27,870 nucleotides of DNA from positions 1 through 27,870 of the IMG/VR virus record IMGVR_UViG_3300020595_000154. One strand, written 5' to 3'. Below are positions 1 to 8,090 of this stretch, piece after piece. A program made the position numbers and the translations under genes. The notes beneath the pieces are model-generated. The model had not been told where the DNA came from. It saw nothing but the letters and a program-made list of their open reading frames with translations, and searched no databases. Each line of letters opens with the position of its first letter. Position 1 is the stretch's first letter. The DNA is from a virus.

Positions 1-172
1 TTATATCAGCTACCTCTTTAGCTGTTTTCATTAGGTCAGTAATATCCTTAAATAATTTTTTGTAATCTGCTGTGTAATCAACGTCCCAAGTAATCTGACC
101 CGTTTCAGGGTCAATATTAGTTACAGTAGTTTGTATACCACCTTTTACTTCAGTATCGCCAATTTTAGCCAT
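1..172 (-). CDS. Unknown protein downstream of portal module (partial, C-terminus outside window)
   Basis: An ATG at 172-170 opens a frame that runs to the left edge without a stop (57 codons). It begins MAKIGDTEVKGGIQTTVT and continues with a polar stretch and a Lys/Asp-rich helix-like segment. It overlaps the end of the preceding gene by 8 nt, so it is probably co-expressed with it. In T4 the genes after the portal encode prohead core proteins and the head protease, so a head-assembly role is plausible from position alone. No motif in the visible part supports a specific function. Confidence 0.6.
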   Translation of the reverse strand, partial: MAKIGDTEVKGGIQTTVTNIDPETGQITWDVDYTADYKKLFKDITDLMKTAKEVADI

Positions 173-1022
173 GAGCGGTTTTTAATTCTTCTACTAATTC
201 TAGATACTGTAATATATTTACAATATTATCAGATGTTACATTTGCAGTCTTATCTAATGTTTCAATTATATTATTTACTTCATTAATTTTAATTTGAACT
301 GCTTTATCTGTAATTTGAGAAGATAACTCATTTAATTGAGTTTTAATTTTATCTACTTCAGTGTTATAAAATTCTCTTAATACAGGTGTTGAATCAACTG
401 AATTAACATACTGTCTTAGTACTTCTTTTTGGCTAGTGTATAAACCATCATACTTACCATTGAATTTTTCCATTAGGATTCTATAGGTAAGCATACGAGT
501 ATCTTTATCGTATGATTGGAATTCTCTTAATACTTCGGCTTCAACTTTTTCTCCATTAATATCTGAAGTAGAAAGATGCTCTAGAAGAGTCATTTTATTA
601 TTTACAATAATATTAGTATCTACTAAAGCTTCAGTACTTTGTACTTCCGATAACATATAATAAGCAGCATGTACTTTATAATGTGGAAGTTTTGTTTTAA
701 AGAATTCTTCTAAATTATAGCTAGTCTTAATTTCATTAATTAAGTTATATTTTTCTTTTTTAAGAGCTCTACGATTTAATTTTTTAGAAGATTCTAATAA
801 CGTTTGAATTAAAACATTAGCCTTACTTTCAGTAAGGGTAGTAGTTTTAGTTAACGCTTCATATAATTTATATTCCTTTCCTAATTCGGATTTAACGAAA
901 TATTTTTGAATCAATTTAATAGCGGCAGACTCTACACCATTTAAAGTGTCAGCCGTTACTTGACGAACTAATAATTCGAAAAGGATACCAGTATTTTTAT
1001 ACTTTGAATGTTTAATGTTCAT
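165..1022 (-). CDS. Unknown helical protein next to the portal gene
   Basis: This 285-residue protein is rich in Lys, Leu, Glu, Thr and Asn and looks almost entirely alpha-helical, with no membrane segment, signal peptide or cysteine motif. It starts MNIKHSKYKNTGILFELLVRQ. The last third (about 220-280) has heptad-like spacing of Leu/Ile suggesting a coiled coil. It lies directly after the portal gene, separated by 36 nt carrying the promoter-like motif. In T4 this position holds small prohead core genes, so a scaffold, core or portal-associated role is a reasonable inference. I do not recognise the family with certainty. The frame is closed on both sides and uses codons like its neighbours. 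Confidence 0.85.
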   Translation of the reverse strand: MNIKHSKYKNTGILFELLVRQVTADTLNGVESAAIKLIQKYFVKSELGKEYKLYEALTKTTTLTESKANVLIQTLLESSKKLNRRALKKEKYNLINEIKTSYNLEEFFKTKLPHYKVHAAYYMLSEVQSTEALVDTNIIVNNKMTLLEHLSTSDINGEKVEAEVLREFQSYDKDTRMLTYRILMEKFNGKYDGLYTSQKEVLRQYVNSVDSTPVLREFYNTEVDKIKTQLNELSSQITDKAVQIKINEVNNIIETLDKTANVTSDNIVNILQYLELVEELKTAHG

Positions 1023-1034
1023 TCCTACTAGGAT

Positions 1035-1047
1035 TTATTATAAATAT
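1035..1047 (-). promoter_or_regulatory. Promoter-like motif upstream of the 285-residue protein
   Basis: The coding strand reads ATATTTATAATAA, ending 12 nt before the ATG at 1022. The TATATTTA element (1041-1048) fits a Bacteroidota -7 box (TAnnTTT), but no TTG lies at the usual distance upstream. The same 13 bases occur in the gaps at 2930, 5460 and 24809, so this is probably a phage promoter of the late class. The next bases before the ATG (AGTAGGA) are the closest thing to a Shine-Dalgarno sequence in the window. Confidence 0.55.
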
Positions 1048-1058
1048 ATAAGGAGATA

Positions 1059-2918
1059 TTACTCTTTAATTCTTGATTCATCTAATAATGATTCTTTGCG
1101 TTTATCAGATTTAAACACAATTTCTTTGTCTAAACCTTCAAATAAAGAGCGATTTTTTATAAATTGCTTTTGTGCATTTTCTCTTAAACCTATAGGCTCA
1201 TTAGCTTTCATTTCTTTTTTACCTAAACGATCTTTACCAAATACATTATCTTGAGTATTAATATTTGATGCTTTTTCTTCAGGGCGACCTAATGGCTTTT
1301 TCTCATCATACCCATCAGGTACATTACTTGGATCACTTTCCATTCTACCTTGACCGTATAATGAAGCTAAATCGTGAGGTGTACCATATGAACGTCCTGT
1401 TGTTAATGGGTCATTGCCTTCAGTCTCAATTTGAGCTAAACGGAATTGACGTTTTTGATCCTGAGCTATTAAGTCTCTGTATTCTTCATATTGGTCTTCA
1501 CTAAAGTGGAAAATATGCTCGTAGATCCAATCTGTTGGGACTAACTTGTTTTCCATCATTTGTGATGCTAGATCTACTTTTTCTTTCATTAATGCGATCT
1601 TTTCTTGATCGTAGATAATAGAAGGTGTAGTTAAATCTAGGGTAAAATTAGTCATTTGTTCGTCTCTATACCCTTGAGCATACAAGTGAACTAATGCAAT
1701 TTTATATAATTCTGAAATTAGGATACGTTGGATACGATCAATTGTACGACCGAAACGAATATCCTCAGCTGCTAGTGTTGCTTTACCTGATAGATCAGCA
1801 TCGTAACCCATAAATGCTTTTGGTACTTTAAGGGCAGCAAATAATTTTTCTCTTAAGTATTCTACATCTTGAATACCATCATATGATAAACCAGGTGTAG
1901 TTTCAATTTGAGTTGCTTGATCATTTCCTCTAACTGGTAGATAAAAATCCTCAAGTAAGTTTTGCATGTTATATTTCAAGTTATATTCACCTGTTTGCTC
2001 ATCCATATATGGAGTACGCTTAAGTGTTGAAATAGTTTTTTGCATGAAGTTTTCTACTTCATTTGGTGGAATAGAACCAACATTAATTTTAAAAATACGT
2101 TTTTCAGGAGCTCTTACAATTCTATGGATTAACATAGCATCTTCCATTAACGCATATTGTTTGTAGAGTTTACGACCTGGTTCGATATATGATCTACCAT
2201 AAGGTAGATAATTCATATCCGAAAGTAAACGGAAGTGAGCAATTTCATAATTATCAAATGTAACCATATTAGCATTTTGCTGGTTTGGAACATTATAATA
2301 ACCAGAAGAAGAACCACCATAGAACCCATCTGGGTTATAGTTAAATATTACTTTAGATGGATTTTCTGGGTCGAAATTTTCTTGTCTTTCAATGTGGTAT
2401 GCTGAATAAGGTATTACGTTATAAACACCAAATTTTTCTGAGATCTCTAGTTTAAGGAAGAAATCACCATATTTACACATTTGACGAGTCCAAGACCAAA
2501 GATTAAATTCAACATTTAATACATCGTAAAATAAGTTATATAGAATTTTTTGAATATCTTCATCGGAGGATTTAATTTGTAATACCTCACCCATATCATT
2601 TTTAAGTGAACATTCATCAGCTACAATATCTAGAGCAGAAGCTACAATAGCATCTGTATCCATTATATCATAATCTGAATAGAGCATAGTTCTCATGTAT
2701 TGGTAGTTCATATTGAACTGAGAACCATATAATGAGGTTGAAGATGGGTTTTGGTAGACTCCTCTATATCTATCCATTAAAGAGTTTGTAGCAAACTCAC
2801 CAGAGGTCTGGATATGATCGGTATCAACCGTTTTTAATTGATTACCTCCTACATTACGGATAACAACATCCGAGGAAAATAATCTTTGTAATCTAGTAAA
2901 TAAGCCTTTATCAGCCAT
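1059..2918 (-). CDS. 20: Portal protein (T4 gp20-like)
   Basis: This 619-residue protein resembles T4-type portals, which form the dodecameric ring at the packaging vertex of the head, dock the terminase and later join the neck. T4 gp20 is somewhat shorter (about 524 residues). Seen in sequence: an N-terminal region with MDTDAIVASALDIVADECS, a wing/stem segment with RIVRAPEKRIFKINVGSIPP near residue 265, and LREKLFAALKVPKAFMGY near 355. From memory these are characteristic of gp20 homologues. The C-terminal ~100 residues are polar and low in complexity (Lys/Glu/Asp/Asn rich) and may be disordered or an extension specific to this lineage. It follows the terminase after a 27-nt gap containing a promoter-like motif. 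The usual T4 tail sheath and tube genes (18, 19) are absent between the two. Confidence 0.93.
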   Translation of the reverse strand: MADKGLFTRLQRLFSSDVVIRNVGGNQLKTVDTDHIQTSGEFATNSLMDRYRGVYQNPSSTSLYGSQFNMNYQYMRTMLYSDYDIMDTDAIVASALDIVADECSLKNDMGEVLQIKSSDEDIQKILYNLFYDVLNVEFNLWSWTRQMCKYGDFFLKLEISEKFGVYNVIPYSAYHIERQENFDPENPSKVIFNYNPDGFYGGSSSGYYNVPNQQNANMVTFDNYEIAHFRLLSDMNYLPYGRSYIEPGRKLYKQYALMEDAMLIHRIVRAPEKRIFKINVGSIPPNEVENFMQKTISTLKRTPYMDEQTGEYNLKYNMQNLLEDFYLPVRGNDQATQIETTPGLSYDGIQDVEYLREKLFAALKVPKAFMGYDADLSGKATLAAEDIRFGRTIDRIQRILISELYKIALVHLYAQGYRDEQMTNFTLDLTTPSIIYDQEKIALMKEKVDLASQMMENKLVPTDWIYEHIFHFSEDQYEEYRDLIAQDQKRQFRLAQIETEGNDPLTTGRSYGTPHDLASLYGQGRMESDPSNVPDGYDEKKPLGRPEEKASNINTQDNVFGKDRLGKKEMKANEPIGLRENAQKQFIKNRSLFEGLDKEIVFKSDKRKESLLDESRIKE

Positions 2919-2929
2919 AATATCTGTTA

Positions 2930-2942
2930 TTATTATAAATAT
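2930..2942 (-). promoter_or_regulatory. Promoter-like motif upstream of the portal gene
   Basis: The coding strand reads ATATTTATAATAA, ending 11 nt before the portal ATG at 2918. It fills most of the 27-nt gap after the terminase stop codon. It is identical to the motif at 1035, 5460 and 24809. No TTG element lies at 17-23 nt upstream, as expected if a phage sigma factor rather than the host factor reads it. Confidence 0.55.
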
Positions 2943-2945
2943 TGT

Positions 2946-4520
2946 CTAAAGCAACCAACTAATATCTTCTTGTTTCCCATTTATTTCTTGGGTATATGGG
3001 TTATCAATACTATTAGCATTATAACCACCCTTCCAAGATACTTTATTAGTAGCAATACCATTTAGTGCTGCTTTACTCATGTCTAAATGTTGTTGACTAA
3101 ATTTAAATGATGTATCTCTCATAAACATACCCATACCAAACGACATAACTAAATCATCATTATAACCTTGTTGGGCTTCAGCACGACCATTTTTCCACAT
3201 GAATACTTTCATTTCTTCAAGCAAACGTTTTGATTGAATTGTAACTGATTTATCATTAACGTATTCTTGGAGTTTACCTATTATTAAAGGTCTAACTCTT
3301 GATGTCATACTAAAACCAGGAACCATTTTACTCGTATCCATATATTTATCAAAATACGAATTTGCTTTTGTAGCATCACTTTTAGATGAGTAATAAAGGT
3401 TAGTATATCCTCTATCAATAATAGTTTGGATTGTTGCCCAACCAATTGAAGCATTTTCTACTACTAACATAGCTTCATTGTATTCAGTAGCAATACCAAC
3501 TAATAAATGTCCATATTCTTTGGTACCTAATTGTCCTTTGTATTCAGCAACTTGGGTATTCGTTTCAATGTCAATAATATGGAACGCAGAATAGTCTTTC
3601 CCATCGCCACGAGCAACATCTGCAACCACAATGTAGGTTCTAGAATAGTCTGCTGGCTCCCAAATCCATAAATTTTGGTCAGCACCTCGTTTTTCGAGGG
3701 GATCTTTAATATAAGTTTGCTCATAAAATTCTAAGTATTCAGCATAGAACACAGTATCACCAGATGTATTAAAATCACAATCACACTCTTGTGCTGCCAT
3801 TCTGGGGTCACCTAGTAATTCATCTTGTCTATCTCTCCATGCTTGATCACGTTCTGGGTGGACATACCATGGAAGTTTAATAGGTAAGAAATCGTTTTCT
3901 TGATTTTCTGCTCTAACCCATGTTTGATGAAACCAATTACCTGTACCATAAGGGGTAGAAAGTGCTATACATCCACCACCAGTAGCTAGTGTTTGTTGAG
4001 CTGAAGCCCATATTTCACCAATGTTATCAATAAAAGCAGCCTCATCAATTAATAGAAGGGAAACTGCTTCTGATCTACCAGCATCACTTGAGGCTGATGT
4101 TGCTTTAATTTGTGATCCATTACTTAATCGTAATGTTAATTTGTTATTTTCAGGTGCATCTATTTTAAGCCATGAAGGTAAATTTTCATACATGAATTTA
4201 ACCTTTGTAACCATGTTTTTAGCTGTATCCTGCTTTGTCGCAATACAAAGTACGTTTTTATCTTTATGGAATAACATTAACCATAAAGAATAACCTGCAC
4301 CTAAGGTTGAAATACCTAGCTGTCTAGATTTTAATACTACAGAATATGGATTTTCTTGGAATAACTTTAATACTTTATCTTGGAATGGATATAGATTAAA
4401 TGGAATACGTCCACGTTGAGGATGCTGTATATAACAGTACTTACGCATAAAATGAACTGGGTCAGCAGCACATTTAACATACTCTTGTTGAATGATTTTT
4501 CTTAAATTTTGTTCAGCCAT
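2946..4520 (-). CDS. terL: Large terminase subunit (T4 gp17-like packaging ATPase/nuclease)
   Basis: This 524-residue protein is the DNA-packaging motor: an N-terminal ATPase translocates DNA through the portal and a C-terminal RNase H-fold nuclease cuts the concatemer. Visible motifs in order are a Walker A-type loop KSRQLGIST (64-72), Walker B LLLIDEAAF (155-163), coupling motif ALSTP (186-190), and nuclease acids at D301 in ADVARGDGKD, E355 in VVENASIG and D455/D456 in YNDDLVMS. The Walker loop lacks the Lys found in T4 (SRQLGKTT). K64 before the loop probably substitutes, a known deviant form in terminases. It is shorter than T4 gp17 (610), mainly at the N-terminus. Its ATG overlaps the preceding stop as TAATG. 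Confidence 0.97.
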   Translation of the reverse strand: MAEQNLRKIIQQEYVKCAADPVHFMRKYCYIQHPQRGRIPFNLYPFQDKVLKLFQENPYSVVLKSRQLGISTLGAGYSLWLMLFHKDKNVLCIATKQDTAKNMVTKVKFMYENLPSWLKIDAPENNKLTLRLSNGSQIKATSASSDAGRSEAVSLLLIDEAAFIDNIGEIWASAQQTLATGGGCIALSTPYGTGNWFHQTWVRAENQENDFLPIKLPWYVHPERDQAWRDRQDELLGDPRMAAQECDCDFNTSGDTVFYAEYLEFYEQTYIKDPLEKRGADQNLWIWEPADYSRTYIVVADVARGDGKDYSAFHIIDIETNTQVAEYKGQLGTKEYGHLLVGIATEYNEAMLVVENASIGWATIQTIIDRGYTNLYYSSKSDATKANSYFDKYMDTSKMVPGFSMTSRVRPLIIGKLQEYVNDKSVTIQSKRLLEEMKVFMWKNGRAEAQQGYNDDLVMSFGMGMFMRDTSFKFSQQHLDMSKAALNGIATNKVSWKGGYNANSIDNPYTQEINGKQEDISWLL

Positions 4521-5116
4521 TATTTACCTATTTTCCAATATAGGCGGCCTGATACTATAGGGAAGAAATCTTTATCTACTCCTAAACCAAAACCGTATAC
4601 ATTTCTTTTTTTATTAACGTACATTAATTCACCGCTAATATAATTTATTGGCGATTCATTTTGTACGGGGTTTATCATCCCTCCTACCGAAATACCTCCG
4701 AAAAATTCCCTTTTGTAGAGGTAAGTAGTATTAGTAATTGTAGTTGTTGGGATGAATATGTTGGATTGAACATCTCTGAATGAAATTAAGTTTCTAGTAA
4801 TCGTATCGTTTACAATAATAGAACCTAGTGTATCTAACTGAATAGTATCAGTATAGAAATACTTTGCATAATAATCTTTTAGTACCGAAACCGTATCAAT
4901 TGGTGTAGAGAATGTATCAATATTAACTACTACTTTCTCAATTATTTGAGGAACGTACTCTGTTTGTTCTACTTTAACAGTATCCCATTTAGTTACTACT
5001 TCAGTAATAACTTTTGGTTCCACAGGAGGTGTAGAAGAGCAGCCTCGTTGAAAAAACAATAGGGCTGCTAATACTACAACTAGTAGAGTTTGTATATTTT
5101 TAAAGTAACCCTTCAA
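4520..5116 (-). CDS. Membrane-anchored envelope protein, possible spanin-like lysis protein
   Basis: This 198-residue protein has one N-terminal hydrophobic segment (about 9-23, TLLVVVLAALLFF) followed at once by RGCSSTPP. The Cys resembles a lipoprotein acceptor, although the residues before it (Q-R-G) are a poor lipobox, so a signal anchor is equally likely. The body has many short alternating Thr/Asp/Val/Ile strands (DTV, DTF, TDTIQLDT). The C-terminal third (NVYGFGLGVDKDFFPIVSGRLYWKIGK, aromatic ends) is beta-rich and could sit against the outer membrane. Position beside a coiled-coil gene and before the terminase fits a lysis or spanin role, but this is inference. It overlaps the upstream gene by 17 nt and the terminase by one base. 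Confidence 0.85.
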   Translation of the reverse strand: MKGYFKNIQTLLVVVLAALLFFQRGCSSTPPVEPKVITEVVTKWDTVKVEQTEYVPQIIEKVVVNIDTFSTPIDTVSVLKDYYAKYFYTDTIQLDTLGSIIVNDTITRNLISFRDVQSNIFIPTTTITNTTYLYKREFFGGISVGGMINPVQNESPINYISGELMYVNKKRNVYGFGLGVDKDFFPIVSGRLYWKIGK

Positions 5117-5447
5117 GTTCTTTTTTGATTTTAGTTAGTTCTTTTAAACGAGCTAATAATCTTTCTTTATCTTCACCTTCTGCTTTTTTCCATTTATTAA
5201 CTACAGCTTTCATCTCTTTAGATGTATCTTGTAGTTTACGAGAAATGGTAGATATCGAATCGTTCTTTTTAATATCTTTAGCTGTTGGTTCAACATCATC
5301 ATCTTCAGTTAAATCTGTAGATAATTCTTTTGTTTTTTCTAATTCGTCATTATAGGCTTTTAAAGTATCAACATCTTCTTGAGATACTTCTGTAAGCACA
5401 TCTACAATGGTTTCTTTGATATATTCTGCTAATTCTGAACGTTTCAT
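5100..5447 (-). CDS. Small charged coiled-coil protein, unknown function
   Basis: This 115-residue, highly charged protein has no cysteines and no hydrophobic segment. It opens MKRSELAEYIKETIVDVLTE, one of several proteins here that begin with or contain a short M-K-(K/R)-S-E-L helix. The second half (about 65-115) is Lys/Glu rich with heptad spacing ending KIKKELEGLL, a likely coiled coil. It is the first gene of the unit that continues into the membrane protein and the terminase, and it overlaps the former by 17 nt. T4 gp16, the small terminase, is also a small coiled-coil protein upstream of gp17, so that role is possible, but I see no specific similarity. Confidence 0.8.
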   Translation of the reverse strand: MKRSELAEYIKETIVDVLTEVSQEDVDTLKAYNDELEKTKELSTDLTEDDDVEPTAKDIKKNDSISTISRKLQDTSKEMKAVVNKWKKAEGEDKERLLARLKELTKIKKELEGLL

Positions 5448-5459
5448 TATAATATTGTT

Positions 5460-5472
5460 TTATTATAAATAT
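5460..5472 (-). promoter_or_regulatory. Promoter-like motif upstream of the terminase unit
   Basis: The coding strand reads ATATTTATAATAA, directly after the stop codon of the NadR-like kinase gene and ending 12 nt before the ATG at 5447. It is identical to the copies at 1035, 2930 and 24809. The start-codon context TTATAATGAA recurs before the acidic protein gene at 13878. Confidence 0.55.
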
Positions 5473-6002
5473 TATAGAGAGATCACCTCTAGCATTTGTT
5501 CAATGCGTTCTTCGGTGCTACCTGATAATGTGTTAAGATTTTTAAAGCGATGTTTATTAGCATCAATAAGATTACTAATAGTAAAATCAATTAAATCTCT
5601 ATAATCTACATTAGTTTCTCTAATACCATTATCTTCAATCTCTACCCCTACAGGTGAGACATAAAAGATGTAATCGTATTCTCTAATAAAACGTTTAGCA
5701 TAATTTATAAACTCTTCCTTATCAACATAATTCATAGATTTAGATGCTTTAGCAAATGCCATAACATCAACTACAGTTCTATCTGTGATTACATTTTCGC
5801 ACATTAGTTCACTAGTACGCTCAGCTAAAAATACTGTTTGACCTTTTAATGTTGAATCAGTATTCAATGGAATACCTTGAGCCATTAATTCTTTAGAACG
5901 TTCTGTTCTAAACATGTAGTCCTTAAATTCATCTCGCTCCTTAAGAGCGTTAACGAGTGTAGTTTTACCCACACTCATTGTTCCGCATAATCCTATTTTC
6001 AT
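5472..6002 (-). CDS. P-loop kinase of the NadR/AAA_28 type
   Basis: This 176-residue protein begins MKIGLCGTMSVGKTTLVNAL, a Walker A loop at 7-15 (GTMSVGKTT) right at the N-terminus. Further signs are VITDRTVVDVMAF near 70-82, a Walker B/substrate-acid segment of the nucleoside-kinase class, and DYIFYVSPVG near 109-118. The layout matches the ribosylnicotinamide-kinase-like domain of NadR (AAA_28), which phosphorylates nicotinamide riboside. Related small kinases with other substrates exist, so the substrate is uncertain. Its ATG overlaps the stop of the cupin gene by 4 nt, and it closes the FAD-oxidoreductase cassette. A link to NAD supply is attractive but unproven. Confidence 0.85.
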   Translation of the reverse strand: MKIGLCGTMSVGKTTLVNALKERDEFKDYMFRTERSKELMAQGIPLNTDSTLKGQTVFLAERTSELMCENVITDRTVVDVMAFAKASKSMNYVDKEEFINYAKRFIREYDYIFYVSPVGVEIEDNGIRETNVDYRDLIDFTISNLIDANKHRFKNLNTLSGSTEERIEQMLEVISL

Positions 6003-6343
6003 GACCTTCCGTATATATCGTCTAACCTTACTATATCATCTTCACCGAAATAAGTCCCGGTTTGTACTTCTATGAATATACAATCTTCTTCGTGGGGATT
6101 CCAGATATTGTGTTTCATTCCTTGAGGAATGTAGATAGCATCACCCGCTTCTTTATCATATTCAAAATCATCAAGTTTTACAACTGCTTTACCTTGCACC
6201 AAGACCCAACGTTCAGAGCGCTGGTCATGGTATTGGTATGAGAGTCGTCCACCTGGTTTTACTGTGATTTGTTTTACTTTACAGTAATCTGATTCTAGAA
6301 GATTTTCAAATTTACCCCAAGGTCTTTCTTCGGTATAATTCAT
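5999..6343 (-). CDS. Cupin, mannose-6-phosphate isomerase type II-like
   Basis: This 114-residue single cupin domain matches the C-terminal half of type II mannose-6-phosphate isomerases. Diagnostic segments are ERPWGKFENL (5-14), YQYHDQRSERWVLVQGKA with the metal-binding Gln/His/Glu set (about 36-53), IPQGMKHNIWNP (second cupin motif) and QTGTYFGEDDIVRLDDIYGR at the end. Known members interconvert mannose-6-phosphate and fructose-6-phosphate, or serve in GDP-mannose synthesis when fused to a guanylyltransferase, which is absent here. Similar short cupins occur in other T4-like phages, where the role is not settled. It sits between a small unknown gene (TAATG overlap) and the NadR-like kinase (ATGA overlap). 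Confidence 0.9.
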   Translation of the reverse strand: MNYTEERPWGKFENLLESDYCKVKQITVKPGGRLSYQYHDQRSERWVLVQGKAVVKLDDFEYDKEAGDAIYIPQGMKHNIWNPHEEDCIFIEVQTGTYFGEDDIVRLDDIYGRS

Positions 6344-6624
6344 TAGTTTCTGTAATCAGTTAATAATGCTTTCATTGATTGGTTTTTATACCAAGGTAAA
6401 CCTTCACGCTCTTGCATAATTTCCATATAACTTTCATAATTATACTGGATACCGTTTAGGTAATAAGATTTGACCATTTCACTATCCGTGTCATAAGGTT
6501 CAATTGCGGGTCCATCCCATCTATGAAATTTCCAATTTTCTTCACCTACATATCTTGCGAGGTGAATATTTGCTCCTCGAGAATTAATCTCTTTGTACTC
6601 GTATAATTTGTTCTTCTTAGCCAT
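6343..6624 (-). CDS. Small protein with HRWDGPA motif, unknown function
   Basis: This 93-residue protein contains FHRWDGPAIEPY (about 33-44) followed by SYYLNGIQYNYESYMEIM. The pattern H-R-x-D-G-P-A followed by Y-x-x-N-G recurs in phage and bacterial proteins of unknown function, sometimes as tandem repeats; here there is one copy. The rest is charged, soluble and lacks cysteines. It is the second gene of the FAD-oxidoreductase cassette, 12 nt after it, and overlaps the cupin gene as TAATG. No Shine-Dalgarno sequence precedes the start. I cannot assign a function. Confidence 0.8.
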   Translation of the reverse strand: MAKKNKLYEYKEINSRGANIHLARYVGEENWKFHRWDGPAIEPYDTDSEMVKSYYLNGIQYNYESYMEIMQEREGLPWYKNQSMKALLTDYRN

Positions 6625-6636
6625 AACTTATTTTAT

Positions 6637-7992
6637 TTAATAGTTTTCAAAAAATTCTGGGTATTCTTCTGGGAAATGTGCCTCTAAAATAGAATCTACA
6701 ACATAAATTCCTTGTGCCCCTGATACTGTAATACCACGAGCTGATAGAGCATCACCTACAAAGTGAACATTATCATAATCGATTAATGATAGATCACTAT
6801 AATTTACTAATGGTTCAGGTGATAGATACTTGACTTCAGGAATGTAAACACCCCAATCATCTTCTAATGTTGGAAATACTTTTTTCATATCATCAATAAA
6901 ATCATCAATGTATGTATAGTAACCTTGGAATGCTTCTCTTACTTCATCCATCTCACTGATAGTAACAGCGCTTACGTTCTCACCTTCAGATGTTGTAGAT
7001 GGAGTACGTGTTGGGCTATAATATAAACCTGTACCATCTTTATTTACTTTAGATACTAAATCTCTAGACCAAGTAAATGGTTCGTCGATACCTTGAACTT
7101 CCATCAAGATACCAAAATTGGTCATATCATTTCTGAATGATTCGTCTTTTTTAGCGTGTCCATTGTACGAATGATCTCCATACGTTTCTTCAACGGCAAC
7201 ATAAGCTGCGTTGTTGTTAGTACAGAAGGAACGTAACGAGACGCCTTCTTCTTCGAATTTTCTGTATAATTTAAAATCATAACTTACATCAATAAGTTTC
7301 TGGAAGTGTTTTTGTGGTGCCTCAAATCGCACCCCAATTTGTACTGGTTTAGGTTCAGTAGGTAATTTATAATCTGTAGCCAATTGCTTACCAAAGTCAA
7401 TTCCTGATTTGCCTACGGCAAACATTAGGCGGTCATAATTAATAGGCCAATTTTTAGGATTGATGAATGATTCCTCTTCTCCTATAAATAATTCTTGAGC
7501 ATCAAAATCAATTGAAGTTACTTTAGTCTCCCAAATAAACTCAACACCATTATCAACTAAAAAGTCATACCAATTTTTACCAATCTCGTGTAGGTAATCT
7601 GTACCAACGTGCCATACTGGGAATAAACGCAAACCGAAATATGGTTTAATAAAATCTGGTTCCGCAACTGGATTTGAACATTGTACTTCCTCTGGTTTAG
7701 GGTGGAAACGTTTAAAATTGTTGATTACTTCATCAAACAATTCCATTGCTTTTTCCTCACCACAATACTTAGACATATGACCTCCAATTGCGGTGTGGTA
7801 AGTTAATTTACCATCACTCCAACCACCAGCACCTAAAAATCCAGTCATTACTTCTGAATATGGTCTGCGATATGGATCTTTACCCATATCAATGATTGTA
7901 ATATTTTCTCCTGGGAATCCGTTGTCTACTAGCTTAGTTGCAGCATTAACACCTGCTACACCAGCGCCTACGATTACTAGTTTTTCTGCCAT
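6637..7992 (-). CDS. FAD-dependent oxidoreductase (COG2509-like dehydrogenase)
   Basis: This 451-residue flavoprotein has an N-terminal Rossmann fold with LVIVGAGVAGVNAATKL (dinucleotide loop G9-x-G11-x-x-G14) and the ribose-binding acid at the end of strand two (IIDMG, D35). The segment GFLGAGGWSDGKLTYHTAIG (51-70) matches the G-A-G-x-x-S-D-G-K-L signature I associate with the uncharacterised COG2509 dehydrogenases. A closing FAD motif, HFVGDALSARGITVSGAQGI, lies near 410-430. It looks complete, with no truncation. The substrate is unknown. It heads the cassette with the DGPA protein, cupin and NadR-like kinase, behind a strong host-type promoter candidate. A full-length enzyme of this type is unusual cargo for a phage. 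Confidence 0.9.
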   Translation of the reverse strand: MAEKLVIVGAGVAGVNAATKLVDNGFPGENITIIDMGKDPYRRPYSEVMTGFLGAGGWSDGKLTYHTAIGGHMSKYCGEEKAMELFDEVINNFKRFHPKPEEVQCSNPVAEPDFIKPYFGLRLFPVWHVGTDYLHEIGKNWYDFLVDNGVEFIWETKVTSIDFDAQELFIGEEESFINPKNWPINYDRLMFAVGKSGIDFGKQLATDYKLPTEPKPVQIGVRFEAPQKHFQKLIDVSYDFKLYRKFEEEGVSLRSFCTNNNAAYVAVEETYGDHSYNGHAKKDESFRNDMTNFGILMEVQGIDEPFTWSRDLVSKVNKDGTGLYYSPTRTPSTTSEGENVSAVTISEMDEVREAFQGYYTYIDDFIDDMKKVFPTLEDDWGVYIPEVKYLSPEPLVNYSDLSLIDYDNVHFVGDALSARGITVSGAQGIYVVDSILEAHFPEEYPEFFENY

Positions 7993-8012
7993 TTACTTTT
8001 ATTTTTAACCCT

Positions 8013-8045
8013 TAAATATACGAAAGATATTTCAGGAATCCAAGT
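8013..8045 (-). promoter_or_regulatory. Host-type promoter candidate for the FAD cassette
   Basis: On the coding strand ACTTGGA (8045-8039) is followed, 20 nt after its TTG, by TATATTTA (8020-8013). This fits the Bacteroidota form TTG-N17-23-TAnnTTT. The 16 bases ATCTTTCGTATATTTA (8028-8013) are identical to those before the kinase gene at 20023-20008, with the ACTTGGA at the same distance. The element ends 20 nt before the ATG at 7992, implying a leader of roughly 10-15 nt. Confidence 0.65.
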
Positions 8046-8057
8046 TGTGGGGCCACA
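8046..8057. other. Short palindrome in the longest intergenic gap
   Basis: The gap 7993-8090 is the longest in the window. Besides the promoter candidate it holds TGTGGGGCCACA, an inverted repeat with TGTGG/CCACA arms, lying just upstream of the -33 element. There is no T-run after it on either strand, so it is not a convincing terminator. It could be an operator or nothing at all. Confidence 0.3.
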
Positions 8058-8090
8058 GCTCCCATAAAAAATTAAATTAGAATCGACTGG

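Noticed and set aside
3527-3724. A 65-codon minus-strand frame inside the terminase gene
   Set aside because: It lies wholly within the terminase nuclease region in another frame and has no start context or motif.
7993-8090. tRNA gene in the longest gap
   Set aside because: No acceptor stem, TTCGA-type T-loop or CCA end could be assembled, and the promoter elements occupy part of the gap.
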